DNA from: JBARCX01 sp049794535
Lineage (GTDB): Bacteria; Pseudomonadota; Gammaproteobacteria; Xanthomonadales; Rhodanobacteraceae
Reading direction: 5' to 3'
Length of the DNA stretch: 7,619 bases
NCBI GenBank assembly: GCA_049794535.1
Contig: JBARCX010000272.1
Span: forward strand, 1 to 7,619
Below are positions 1-5,501 of the stretch, piece by piece (the stretch's first letter is position 1; every line of letters starts with the position of its first letter). The notes under the pieces were generated by a model. The model was given only the letters and a program-made list of their open reading frames with translations. It was not told the DNA's origin and made no database searches. The position numbers and the translations under genes are program-made.

Positions 1-165
1 GCTTTCCATGCCGATCTCGCAACCGGGCTCAGCGGCCTCTGCCACCGCTTGCAGCCAGTGCTCGCGTGACAAGCGTCGACGCCACACGAGTTGCTCGTGC
101 CGATCGACCCCGTGGACTTGGAAGACATTCTTGGCCAAGTCGACCCCAATGCGCATAAGCTTCAT
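1..165 (-). CDS. IS110-family (IS1111-like) transposase, N-terminal fragment cut by the window edge
   Basis: The first 55 codons of a transposase are read on the minus strand; the rest lies beyond the left edge. The N-terminus carries IGVDLAKNVFQVHGVD, the hallmark opening of IS110-family DEDD (RuvC-like) transposases. Asp9 should be the first catalytic acidic residue, and Glu54 in the GMES stretch at the edge should be the second. Family members cut and rejoin DNA through a RuvC-like domain plus a serine-containing C-terminal domain, guided by a structured non-coding bridge RNA. The start is well supported: AAGGAG (173-178) sits 7 bases before the ATG at 163-165. Only about 88 bases separate the start from the likely element end, which seems too short for a roughly 180-nt bridge RNA. 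That favours the IS1111 subgroup, where this RNA lies beyond the transposase. Whether the gene is intact cannot be judged here. Confidence 0.9.
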   Translation of the reverse strand, partial: MKLMRIGVDLAKNVFQVHGVDRHEQLVWRRRLSREHWLQAVAEAAEPGCEIGMES

Positions 166-168
166 GAG

Positions 169-247
169 TGGACTCCTTCTCGCCGTTGACTGGTGTGTCG
201 CGACTCCAGTCTGGCACTCAACGATGCCGTAGGTGAGGAGGAGTCCA
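169..247 (-). promoter_or_regulatory. Inverted repeat spanning the transposase leader and covering its ribosome binding site
   Basis: The 13-base arms TGGACTCCTTCTC (169-181, plus) and TGGACTCCTCCTC (235-247, read on minus) match at 12 of 13 positions in opposite orientation, with 53 bases between them. In a minus-strand transcript the inner arm contains the AAGGAG Shine-Dalgarno, so pairing would hide it. A second stem, GACTGG (188-193) with CCAGTC (206-211), nests inside and has the palindrome GTCGCGAC in its loop. The outer arm may also serve as the subterminal inverted repeat of the element. The pairing is seen directly; the control role is inferred. Confidence 0.5.
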
Positions 248-253
248 TCCCAT

Positions 254-280
254 TGCTTTGGGCTGGAAGCGGACATAACT
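254..280 (+). repeat. Hairpin repeat copy A, next to the IS end
   Basis: TGCTTTGGGCTGGAAGCGGACATAA resembles the intact copy at 2984-3008. The arms TTGCTT and AAGCGG can pair through two G-T wobbles around an 8-base loop. The 5' bases GTC of the intact copy are missing, exactly where the insertion sequence is thought to begin. It lies only a few bases past the stop of the membrane-protein gene at 284. Confidence 0.55.
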
Positions 281-283
281 TCG

Positions 284-955
284 CTATGAACAAGCATGTA
301 TGGCGTTAATAACAGCGACGCCAAGCCATGCGCGATAGTCGATGCTTAAACAGCGAATAGCGCCAGGCCTTTCCTCATCAAACGCGCGCAAGGCCGGGTC
401 ATATCTATCCCATAGAAACTTTCCCAAATAGACTGGACCGTCTACGGTGATCATTAATTTGTGGCCAGTATTTCTATTACGCGGCCTCCAAACGCTCATG
501 TCGGTTACCTGCAATTGAGTCGATCCAACATCTGTTCCAAAGGCGCTTGCAGGAATGGCCGCAACGGTGGCTCCAGGGATACCGAAAGAAGCACACCAGA
601 CACAAATCACGGCAGCTACCGCGACGACTGCCGGGGCCCCTTTCAAGCGGGAAATCAGTTCGCCACGGTACGCACGGCGCCACGCATTGGCGCCGGATGG
701 ACGCGTTCTGAACGCCACAATCATGGTCCACACGAACCAGAAGAGCCCGAGTGCAACCTGTGATGGAAGAAGAAGGGAAGATCGAACAACGACCGGCAAA
801 AAATACAGGGATAAAATCCAGAGTAACAGGCAGACGACAAATCCAAACATCAAAATTGGACCGTCGAGATATCCTTTATATCGTTGCCAATGCGCTTGAG
901 ACTCGGTTTGATTTTTTTTTGCAAAGTAATTCTTCAGATCATCATTGCCGTCCAT
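284..955 (-). CDS. Unrecognised membrane protein with three predicted helices and a C-terminal soluble domain
   Basis: I do not recognise this family. From the ATG at 953-955 the product is 223 aa. The N-terminal ~30 residues are polar. Hydrophobic segments follow at about residues 32-56, 65-83 and 107-128, the first two separated by only a short linker. The remaining ~90 residues are soluble, starting around STQLQVTDMSVW. An in-frame ATG 12 bases upstream (965-967) would add MGCA but has no Shine-Dalgarno; the chosen start has GGGG 6 bases ahead, a modest site. The gene begins 36 bases after the stop of the 84-aa gene upstream, so the two are probably co-transcribed. A run of nine A's on the coding strand (912-920, Lys-Lys-Asn codons) lies near the N-terminus. 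The stop (TAG, 284-286) lies about 30 bases from the inferred end of the insertion sequence. Confidence 0.75.
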   Translation of the reverse strand: MDGNDDLKNYFAKKNQTESQAHWQRYKGYLDGPILMFGFVVCLLLWILSLYFLPVVVRSSLLLPSQVALGLFWFVWTMIVAFRTRPSGANAWRRAYRGELISRLKGAPAVVAVAAVICVWCASFGIPGATVAAIPASAFGTDVGSTQLQVTDMSVWRPRNRNTGHKLMITVDGPVYLGKFLWDRYDPALRAFDEERPGAIRCLSIDYRAWLGVAVINAIHACS

Positions 956-991
956 CGCACACCCCATTCGTACGAGTAGCAGGGACTTCCC

Positions 992-1246
992 TCAATGGGT
1001 CAGCTCGACAACCTGACCCACCTCCAACTTCTCCAGATCAGAAGCCACCAGGAGTTGGAAAGCAAAGACTGAGAGATCAGGTGTTCCATCGGGCTTTAGT
1101 GATCGAGGCTGGCTCACGTTCCTAACAATCGGTATTTCGCTCAGCTTCGATTGTGACGAGAGGCTGAAGTCGCCAGCTTCGAGCTGCCTAACGAGCACGT
1201 ACGGGCTCGGCACGGGTGAAGATATGTATTCAACGCGGAACTGCAT
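992..1246 (-). CDS. Unrecognised small soluble protein, 84 aa
   Basis: The product is a short protein with no signal peptide or membrane segment. It opens with MQFRVEYISSPVPSPYVLVR and ends with an acidic, hydrophobic stretch (LVASDLEKLEVGQVVELTH). The alternating hydrophobic pattern suggests a small beta-rich fold. I can name no family. AAGGAG (1258-1263) lies 11 bases before the ATG, somewhat far but usable. It is the upstream partner of the membrane-protein gene at 284-955, with 36 bases between them, so the pair may act together; a toxin-immunity or similar small two-gene module is possible but nothing in the sequence proves it. Confidence 0.6.
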   Translation of the reverse strand: MQFRVEYISSPVPSPYVLVRQLEAGDFSLSSQSKLSEIPIVRNVSQPRSLKPDGTPDLSVFAFQLLVASDLEKLEVGQVVELTH

Positions 1247-1268
1247 GTGTCAGTAAGCTCCTTCAATT

Positions 1269-1286
1269 CGTTGTTAAATTTCAACG
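1269..1286. repeat. Small inverted repeat upstream of the 84-aa gene
   Basis: CGTTG (1269-1273) and CAACG (1282-1286) are perfect inverted arms around an 8-base AT-only loop. It lies in the 76-base gap between the genes at 1323 and 1246, just upstream of the AAGGAG site. There is no T-run on the minus strand, so it is not a classical terminator. Arms this short can arise by chance. Confidence 0.25.
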
Positions 1287-1322
1287 CCGTTTTGGATCAA
1301 AGCGGGCCTAATTTAGATACGT

Positions 1323-1748
1323 TCATACCGTGATATCAAGCAACGCAGCGGCAGCCACAAGATGCGGCTTGATGATCCCGACGATACCCACCTTGCGGAC
1401 AGTCTCAAGAGGATGTGACTCCTCAGACTGTTCATCGATACTTGATACTTGGCCCTGTCTGAAGCTCTCAGCGCGACGAAATACTCCAACCCGTGGAGCG
1501 TCTTCCGGCTCAATCGGCTCGCCGTAAGACAGGATGATTTGGACCTGCTGAATAAATAGGTCTTTCGGCCACCTTCGTTCAAACTGGACTTCCCACCGTA
1601 GGTGACTTTCTTTGTAATGATAGGTCCGTGTAGAACTGTCAGCACGCGCGATGCCCATCGCCGAGAGCTCCGACACAGAGGTAGCGAGCAAATCATCCAA
1701 CTCACGCTCTACCTTGCGAAATGCAAGTTCCGTCGGACTGGCGTCCAT
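1323..1748 (-). CDS. Unrecognised soluble acidic protein, 141 aa
   Basis: I do not recognise this protein. It is mostly hydrophilic. An amphipathic helical N-terminus (residues 4-32, with VERELDDLLATSVSELS) leads to an aromatic and charged middle (THYKESHLRWEVQFERRW region, 42-60) and a strand-like QVQIILSYGEPIEPEDAPR. A Ser/Glu-rich linker follows near 100-112, then a hydrophobic C-terminus (KVGIVGIIKPHLVAAAALLDITV) that could form a terminal helix. The start is supported by GGGGGAAAGG just before the ATG at 1746-1748. A longer alternative reading in another frame (1313-1705) gives a basic, low-complexity-like product and is a shadow. It reads in the same direction as the two downstream genes with a 76-base gap, so it may head a three-gene unit. 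A symmetric inverted repeat (1761-1782) sits directly upstream. Confidence 0.7.
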   Translation of the reverse strand: MDASPTELAFRKVERELDDLLATSVSELSAMGIARADSSTRTYHYKESHLRWEVQFERRWPKDLFIQQVQIILSYGEPIEPEDAPRVGVFRRAESFRQGQVSSIDEQSEESHPLETVRKVGIVGIIKPHLVAAAALLDITV

Positions 1749-1760
1749 AGCCTTTCCCCC

Positions 1761-1782
1761 AAATAAGGTTTCGATCTTATTT
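1761..1782 (-). promoter_or_regulatory. Perfect inverted repeat in the leader of the 141-aa gene
   Basis: AAATAAG (1761-1767) and CTTATTT (1776-1782) are perfect 7-base arms around an 8-base spacer (GTTTCGAT). On the minus strand it ends directly against the GGGGG of the Shine-Dalgarno. It could be a repressor operator over the start of the transcript or an AU-rich leader hairpin. The symmetry is seen; the function is inferred. Confidence 0.4.
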
Positions 1783-1800
1783 CCGCCGGAGCTCTACAAA

Positions 1801-1829
1801 TGCTTGCTACGGGCCGGAAGCGGACCTTA
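1801..1829 (+). repeat. Hairpin repeat copy B (right half conserved)
   Basis: The right arm GGAAGCGGAC (1816-1825) is identical to copies A and C, preceded by TGCTTGCTACGGGCC in place of TGCTTTGGTC. The left part is more diverged and pairs only imperfectly (TGCTT with AAGCG). It lies in the gap ahead of the CPBP gene. Confidence 0.45.
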
Positions 1830-2096
1830 CCAACTTTCCGACGAGACTATCCAACAGCAAGGTGGTGTAAGCGAATCGGTCTTCTCTTCAATCAGAATTT
1901 CGGTCGATCGAAACCCTGGAAACTGGTCGAGCCTACGATTGCATTTCATTGGAGCATGCAGTCCGGCGCCTCTTGCAAGCCTATGCAGGGAGTGACTTTT
2001 GGCAGTTGAGCCTGGATCTTGGACGGGAACAAGCTGCATCCAGAAGCCATCGTCGTGCCAAACGCATAACCGTGAGCAATGCAGGGGGGCGCATCC

Positions 2097-2939
2097 ATGT
2101 ATTCGTCTTTTCGTACACCGCTGTGGTTTTACTTTGGGCTTGCATTCGCCATCGCTTGGATTTTCTGGCTTTTCTCGCTGCTAGCGAGCCGCGGCATGTT
2201 GCCGCTTGGACCTACCCCACAGCTGATATGTCTCTTTGCCGGCTCCTTTGGACCTTTTATAGGTGCCTTTGTAGCGCTCTATCGCGATGGCGGTTGGTTG
2301 GCGGTGCGCGAATTTGCCGCTCGAAGCCTCCGCTACCGAATAGGCCCCATCTATTTTCTCACCGCCATGTTGCTACCGCCCATCGCGGCCGGTCTGGCGA
2401 TGGCATGGCTAGCCAGCCACGGCGGCCCGCCGTTCGCGGCCGGGGTACCTCTAAGCCATTTTCCCCAGCTGTTTCTGTTGTTGTTCTTTGTCGGCGGCTC
2501 CGTCAACGAGGAATTCGGCTGGTCCTACGCGATCGATCGATTGCAGCAGCGGCATAATCTGCTCCGCGCTGCGGTGCTGCTGGGAGTGATCTGGGGTTGC
2601 TGGCACATCCCGTTGTTTTTCATTGCCGGCCTGACGCAATCGTTCATGCCCTTCTGGGCATTCCTGATCTTTACCATCGCGCTGCGCGTATTAATTGTCT
2701 GGTGCTACACAAGCAATCGTAAAAGCATCCTGGTTGTGTTGCTCTTTCACACTGCCAGCAATTTCGCTTTCAACCTCTTTGCGGTGGTGGATCGCTCGCC
2801 AAAGCACGACCAGCGCGGTTTTATCGGCTTTGCACTGATCATGCTCGTCGTCTCGCTGCTGGTGATGCTTACCGCACGTTGCTACCGCAGTGCTCCACCG
2901 AATTCGACCGCAACGACGCATGTCGACACGAGCTCGTAA
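2097..2939 (+). CDS. CPBP-family (CAAX-protease/Abi-like) intramembrane metalloprotease homologue
   Basis: The product is a 280-aa multi-span inner-membrane protein with about seven or eight hydrophobic segments. It carries the three CPBP signatures: NEEFGW (Glu138, Glu139), a helix ending WGCWHIP (His171), and FHTASN (His218, Asn222). In this superfamily (type II CAAX prenyl proteases and bacteriocin-processing or self-immunity proteases) these Glu and His residues form the active site within the membrane. Motif 1 is normally EExxxR, most often EEFGWR; here the Arg is Ser143, an unusual change. The ATG at 2097 is preferred because AGGGGGG lies 8 bases ahead; an ATG at 2079 would add six residues without a good site. 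It is a single gene with no obvious partner. Such orphan copies are often linked to bacteriocin immunity or processing, but the substrate is unknown. Confidence 0.88.
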   Translation: MYSSFRTPLWFYFGLAFAIAWIFWLFSLLASRGMLPLGPTPQLICLFAGSFGPFIGAFVALYRDGGWLAVREFAARSLRYRIGPIYFLTAMLLPPIAAGLAMAWLASHGGPPFAAGVPLSHFPQLFLLLFFVGGSVNEEFGWSYAIDRLQQRHNLLRAAVLLGVIWGCWHIPLFFIAGLTQSFMPFWAFLIFTIALRVLIVWCYTSNRKSILVVLLFHTASNFAFNLFAVVDRSPKHDQRGFIGFALIMLVVSLLVMLTARCYRSAPPNSTATTHVDTSS

Positions 2940-2983
2940 GAGCTGCCCGACGGCTCCTGAGGACGAAGCGCATTTTGTACTTT

Positions 2984-3008
2984 GTCTGCTTTGGTCGGAA
3001 GCGGACAC
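2984..3008 (+). repeat. Hairpin repeat copy C, best-formed copy, between convergent genes
   Basis: GTCTGCTT (2984-2991) and AAGCGGAC (2999-3006) form an 8-base stem with one G-T wobble around the loop TGGTCGG. It lies 45 bases after the CPBP stop and 9 bases after the stop of the converging minus-strand gene. There is no T-run on either side, so it is not a standard intrinsic terminator, although it could protect mRNA ends or aid termination in both directions. Confidence 0.65.
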
Positions 3009-3015
3009 GTCAAGA

Positions 3016-3414
3016 TTACCTGCCCGTGCAGAACCTCAACCCCCGTCCAAATTCAGGGGATGAGTTTAGAATTTTCGGATCAGCATGCGCAGCGATGTAA
3101 TCGGCGGCCGAGGTTAGATCCTCCCTATCTCGATCGCTGCATTTAAAAAATGGTACTGCTGACGAAAGTGCATCCAGGGAAAATAGCGCCAAACGTAGAT
3201 CGATGGACACCTTACGCTTCATCGACGCGGGGTCATCTGCCTTAAGAGCCATCATGGATGTCCTTACGTCGCTTAATGCCTCGGATACGTTGTTTTGGCT
3301 TGCGAGGGTTCCCATGATTTGTGCGCCTTTTCCGAGACCAAAATAGAAGCCAGCCCCTCTGCTTATGAGCGCAACAACCAAGATTAGTAGACCTGTCTTC
3401 GTACGTACGCTCAT
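3016..3414 (-). CDS. Unrecognised single-pass membrane protein with a periplasmic domain
   Basis: The product is about 132 aa. A short basic N-terminus (MSVRTKTG) precedes one hydrophobic segment (about residues 8-26, LLILVVALISRGAGFYFGLG), which is either a membrane anchor or an uncleaved signal. The remainder should be periplasmic and is predicted helical (SEALSDVRTSMMALKADD...). Two cysteines, near residues 92 and 129, could form a disulfide. I know no named family. An ATG six codons upstream (3430-3432) is possible; neither start has a strong Shine-Dalgarno, and the inner one is chosen because GAGG lies upstream and it gives a normal positively charged N-terminus. It converges on the CPBP gene with the hairpin repeat between them and seems to be monocistronic. 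Confidence 0.72.
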   Translation of the reverse strand: MSVRTKTGLLILVVALISRGAGFYFGLGKGAQIMGTLASQNNVSEALSDVRTSMMALKADDPASMKRKVSIDLRLALFSLDALSSAVPFFKCSDRDREDLTSAADYIAAHADPKILNSSPEFGRGLRFCTGR

Positions 3415-3432
3415 GGTCAGAACTTGCCTCAT

Positions 3433-3745
3433 TTGTTTACTTTGGTATGCCTGCTGTGGGTTGCGATTTCAACCGGTGAACGCAACACATCGGTGGGAAC
3501 GTTTGTAAGTATTTGGAAGTTAAACGTCTTCCTCGACTGCCCATTGAAGGATCACGCTACGATATAGGATCGGAATGCTCCCGAAATTTAGGCACTTCCA
3601 GGCTTCTGGTTCTCGTTTGATGAACCCGGAGTCTGCGTGCCATCGCAACACGGCCCCCGTTTGCGCAGTCTATGGGGTTGCATTGACCGGTTGAGTCCGC
3701 AGTTGGAAGTAGACATTTACCACCGATGGAATAGACGAACGTTTT
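3433..3745. other. Gene-poor stretch, 313 bases
   Basis: No open frame here has a believable start and protein composition. The stretch holds the upstream region of the minus-strand gene at 3016-3414 and the 3' flank of the lipoprotein gene. A degenerate relative of the hairpin repeat (copy D, 3695-3718) is the only structure I can point to. A T6 run at 3742-3747 lies on the plus strand at the lipoprotein stop, but no plus-strand hairpin precedes it. Confidence 0.5.
3695..3718 (+). repeat. Hairpin repeat copy D (degenerate)
   Basis: GTCCGCAGTTGGAAGTAGACATTT follows the layout of the intact copy (GTCTGC ... GGAAG-GGAC) but is shortened in the loop, and GCGGAC reads GTAGAC. GTC/GAC ends still pair, with imperfect pairing inside. 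By itself this would not be convincing; its intergenic place and same orientation as the others make it plausible. Confidence 0.3.
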
Positions 3746-4330
3746 TTATTGGCTGCGAAAGAACCTGAAATCGGGAGGTGTAGTCAGACTCACAACCACC
3801 GGGTAGCTTCCCCATAATTCTGGGTAGGCCGTCGCTATCTTCGGCAAAAAGACCCGGTGATAGTCGTAAATGCGAAAATTAACTGTATACCTTGGCAATC
3901 CCACCTGAGTGATTGGCAACCCCTGCCGGTAGCTAGGGTCCATCGCCATTACCACGGTAATATCGCCCACATAATTGATTTTCCCCGCGGCGATGTCGAA
4001 ATGCATGGGTCCACCCCCCAATGGATCGTTATAGGACCCTATATGAAAGTCCTTCCACCGGTATGTACCTGCAGGAAGCGGAATTACGAGAAAGGTTTCA
4101 GCGGTATGTAATTCAATGGGAGTACCTGAGTCAGAACTGCCGTAGAGGCTATCCACTGAAATGGTCGTCTTGAGATGTCCACTTTGTGCAAGGTACGGAA
4201 TTGCCAGGCGAGCAACCATGACGCCCTGACCGGGCGCCAATGTGGTCGTGTCTTTCATCTGCGGATCGCTTGCGCAGCCTGCCAGCGCGGCAACAAACAG
4301 CAAGAGCAGCAGTGCCCTTTGAACAATCAT
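3746..4330 (-). CDS. Outer-membrane-type lipoprotein, similar in style to DUF2846 proteins
   Basis: The product is a 194-aa lipoprotein. The signal peptide (MIVQRALLLLLFVAALAGC) ends in the lipobox LAGC with the lipidated Cys19. The following residues are Ala-Ser-Asp, so no Asp at +2, which by the enterobacterial rule favours the outer membrane. The body (residues ~30-190) is beta-rich. It contains TFLVIPLPAGTYRWKDF and FDIAAGKINYVGDI, the pattern of DUF2846-like and related lipoproteins in which a surface-exposed sandwich domain carries a conserved P-x-G-x-Y turn followed by G-x-x-x-Y-x-G. Function is unknown. The start at 4330 is chosen because AAAGGGG lies 7 bases before the ATG and it gives a normal signal peptide; an upstream ATG at 4372 would add 14 residues that spoil it. 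The gene lies 200 bases downstream of another envelope gene in the same direction, so it may have its own promoter. Confidence 0.82.
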   Translation of the reverse strand: MIVQRALLLLLFVAALAGCASDPQMKDTTTLAPGQGVMVARLAIPYLAQSGHLKTTISVDSLYGSSDSGTPIELHTAETFLVIPLPAGTYRWKDFHIGSYNDPLGGGPMHFDIAAGKINYVGDITVVMAMDPSYRQGLPITQVGLPRYTVNFRIYDYHRVFLPKIATAYPELWGSYPVVVSLTTPPDFRFFRSQ

Positions 4331-4530
4331 CACATTCCCCTTTGATTGGAATCCTACGCTAGGCCCCCGCATAGCGCCGCACTAAGTACCTCTGTCGATC
4401 AAAGTCGCTGCTTCGGTCGAGATGTCCATATAGGTCGATAGCGAACGCTCTTCTTCGCGATATGCACAAACGAAAATATTTGGGAGCTACGGGCAGCGTT
4501 ATCGCATGATTGCTTGCCAGACTAAGTTCC

Positions 4531-5214
4531 CTACGCCTTGCCTGACGACGACGAATTTGCGGGACCCTGGCCCGCCGGCGGTTCGGTTGATGGCGTTAAG
4601 GGCTTGGAGGGCATAGGTGGTAATGCTGGCATTCCAGCGGTGGGCATCGGCGGCGGCGGAAATACCTTCAATCGTGGATCGCGGCTGTAACTATGGGTAA
4701 CGTCACCGGCCGTAACCACCACACTATCGAGCGTCCACGTTTGCGCGTGCGGAACCGAAAAAACCAATCGATAAGTACCCGGCGGCAACTGATCCAGGAG
4801 ATAGCTACCTGATCCATCGATCTTGATGCTGCGGTGCACGCCCGCTCCAAAGGCAGTGACCTTCACACTTTTGGCTTGCGTCTGGATCGTCCCGACAATG
4901 GAGCCCGTTAAAGGATTGGCCATGGCGGAGGACGCCAAGGCCGCGGCTATCGCCGGCGTCACAATCGCGGCCATCAAGATGCGGCCAACCAGGCTGGGCC
5001 GAGTGACGACTCGACCATCCGCCATGATATTGGCCCTGACGCAGGCAGGCATTTCGCTTCCAGTCAAAAGGTGATCGGCTTCTTCCGGCGTGTAATGCGT
5101 TAAATCGTGGACCGGCTTGGAACAGCTCTCGCAAAACTTGGCCCGCCCCTCCGGCTTCATCCGATCCCAATCTTCATGACAAGGCTCGGGGAAAAGAATG
5201 GTTTGCTTAGACAT
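4531..5214 (-). CDS. Cys-motif membrane protein with carboxypeptidase-regulatory-like domain and proline-rich tail
   Basis: The product is 227 aa and modular. Residues 11-38 hold PCHEDWDRM...RAKFCESCSKPVHDLT, a Cys/Trp motif (Cys12, Trp16, Cys28, Cys31) seen at the cytoplasmic start of many Bacteroidetes and some proteobacterial proteins, probably a small metal-binding or redox fold; Cys58 follows. One hydrophobic segment spans about 77-98 (LVGRILMAAIVTPAIAAALA). Residues 104-174 form a carboxypeptidase-regulatory-like beta sandwich (GSIVGTI...GSYLLDQLPPGTYRLVF), expected in the periplasm. The last ~45 residues are rich in Pro, Ser and Gly, typical of a wall-spanning or flexible tail. The start is supported by AGGGG 9 bases upstream. 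It points away from the MerR gene, so its promoter lies in the shared 5215-5567 region. Function is unknown; a role in envelope sensing or assembly is a guess. Confidence 0.82.
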   Translation of the reverse strand: MSKQTILFPEPCHEDWDRMKPEGRAKFCESCSKPVHDLTHYTPEEADHLLTGSEMPACVRANIMADGRVVTRPSLVGRILMAAIVTPAIAAALASSAMANPLTGSIVGTIQTQAKSVKVTAFGAGVHRSIKIDGSGSYLLDQLPPGTYRLVFSVPHAQTWTLDSVVVTAGDVTHSYSRDPRLKVFPPPPMPTAGMPALPPMPSKPLTPSTEPPAGQGPANSSSSGKA

Positions 5215-5236
5215 CGCTCACGCCCCTGAGAAATCG

Positions 5237-5458
5237 TTAACGTAGCCGCCTGATCTGATCCACCGTAAGTTTCATAACGGCAGGTTTGCCGACCGCTTCT
5301 ACAGCCGAACAAACTGGCTGATTGAAACGAACTCTATCCGCCCTGTATCCCGCTAACAATCCGGCGTAAAGCGGAACGTCGAAGGCAGCTTTTAAACGTC
5401 CACTCCAGGTGGAAGCGGGCATTCCTCTATGCAGCCATGCCGCGTCAATAGCTGACAC
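5237..5458 (-). CDS. Doubtful 73-aa open frame with a GTG start
   Basis: The frame starts at GTG (5456-5458) with GAGGG about 6 bases upstream and stops 22 bases before the ATG of the Cys-motif gene, so it could be a small leader gene. The product (MSAIDAAWLHRGMPASTW..., ending MKLTVDQIRRLR) has no recognisable motif, signal peptide or membrane helix. Against it, repeat copy E (5395-5423) lies inside it, and that repeat is otherwise intergenic. It is listed because it is the only frame in this gap with a ribosome site, but it is as likely to be non-coding. Confidence 0.25.
   Translation of the reverse strand: MSAIDAAWLHRGMPASTWSGRLKAAFDVPLYAGLLAGYRADRVRFNQPVCSAVEAVGKPAVMKLTVDQIRRLR
5395..5423 (+). 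repeat. Hairpin repeat copy E (degenerate, longer unit)
   Basis: AACGTCCACTCC and GGAAGCGGGCATT pair imperfectly around AGGT. The right arm differs from GGAAGCGGAC by one base. Similarity to copy C extends left: CGAAGGCAGCTTTT (5380-5393) resembles CGAAGCGCATTTT (2964-2975), hinting at a unit of about 45 bases rather than a bare hairpin. Confidence 0.4.
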
Positions 5459-5501
5459 GCCTGACCCTCACGACCGATCCAGTATGGTCTCCTCATAATG
5501 C

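Larger units (their letters stand above)
1..253 (-). mobile_element. Left (transposase-proximal) end of an IS110/IS1111-type insertion sequence
   Basis: The element comprises the transposase start plus its leader, and runs out of the window on the left. The outer boundary is inferred. Immediately right of 253 the sequence (TGCTTTGG...GGAAGCGGAC) matches another copy of a hairpin repeat at 2987-3006, and left of it the match stops. A candidate subterminal inverted repeat TGGACTCCTCCTC (minus strand, 235-247) lies about 6 bases inside that boundary. IS1111-group elements are known for inverted repeats set a few bases in from the tips and for inserting into hairpin-forming targets, which fits. 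IS110-type elements do not make obvious target duplications, so the edge could be off by several bases. Confidence 0.65.
1749..2096. other. Gene-poor stretch between divergent genes
   Basis: This 348-base gap separates the minus-strand 141-aa gene from the plus-strand CPBP gene. It holds the leader inverted repeat (1761-1782) and repeat copy B (1801-1829). The open frames here (for example plus 1800-2009 and minus 1827-2039) have no convincing start sites or protein-like composition. I could not pick a confident promoter for the CPBP gene. The size and lack of coding sense would allow a decayed gene, but I see no recognisable remnant. Confidence 0.5.

Noticed and set aside
29..232. Open frames on both strands overlapping the transposase start
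   Set aside because: They are shadows of the transposase frame and the structured IS leader, with Arg/Ser-rich nonsense composition.
1313..1705. Minus-strand 130-aa frame overlapping the 141-aa gene
   Set aside because: Its product is rich in Ser, Arg and Leu without normal protein character, and the overlapping frame has a good ribosome site and balanced composition.
1949..2557. Plus-strand 202-aa frame overlapping the CPBP gene
   Set aside because: Most of it is the CPBP gene read in the wrong frame; the first 40 codons have no supporting motif or start site.
4071..4085. GGAAGCGGA inside the lipoprotein gene as another repeat copy
   Set aside because: It lies in coding sequence, lacks the final C and any paired left arm, and is best seen as chance.
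254..5423. Hairpin repeats as integron attC sites separating gene cassettes
   Set aside because: The same orientation and intergenic positions are suggestive, but I find no GTTRRRY-type core or matching RYYYAAC end at any copy, the genes face both ways, and no integrase is present.
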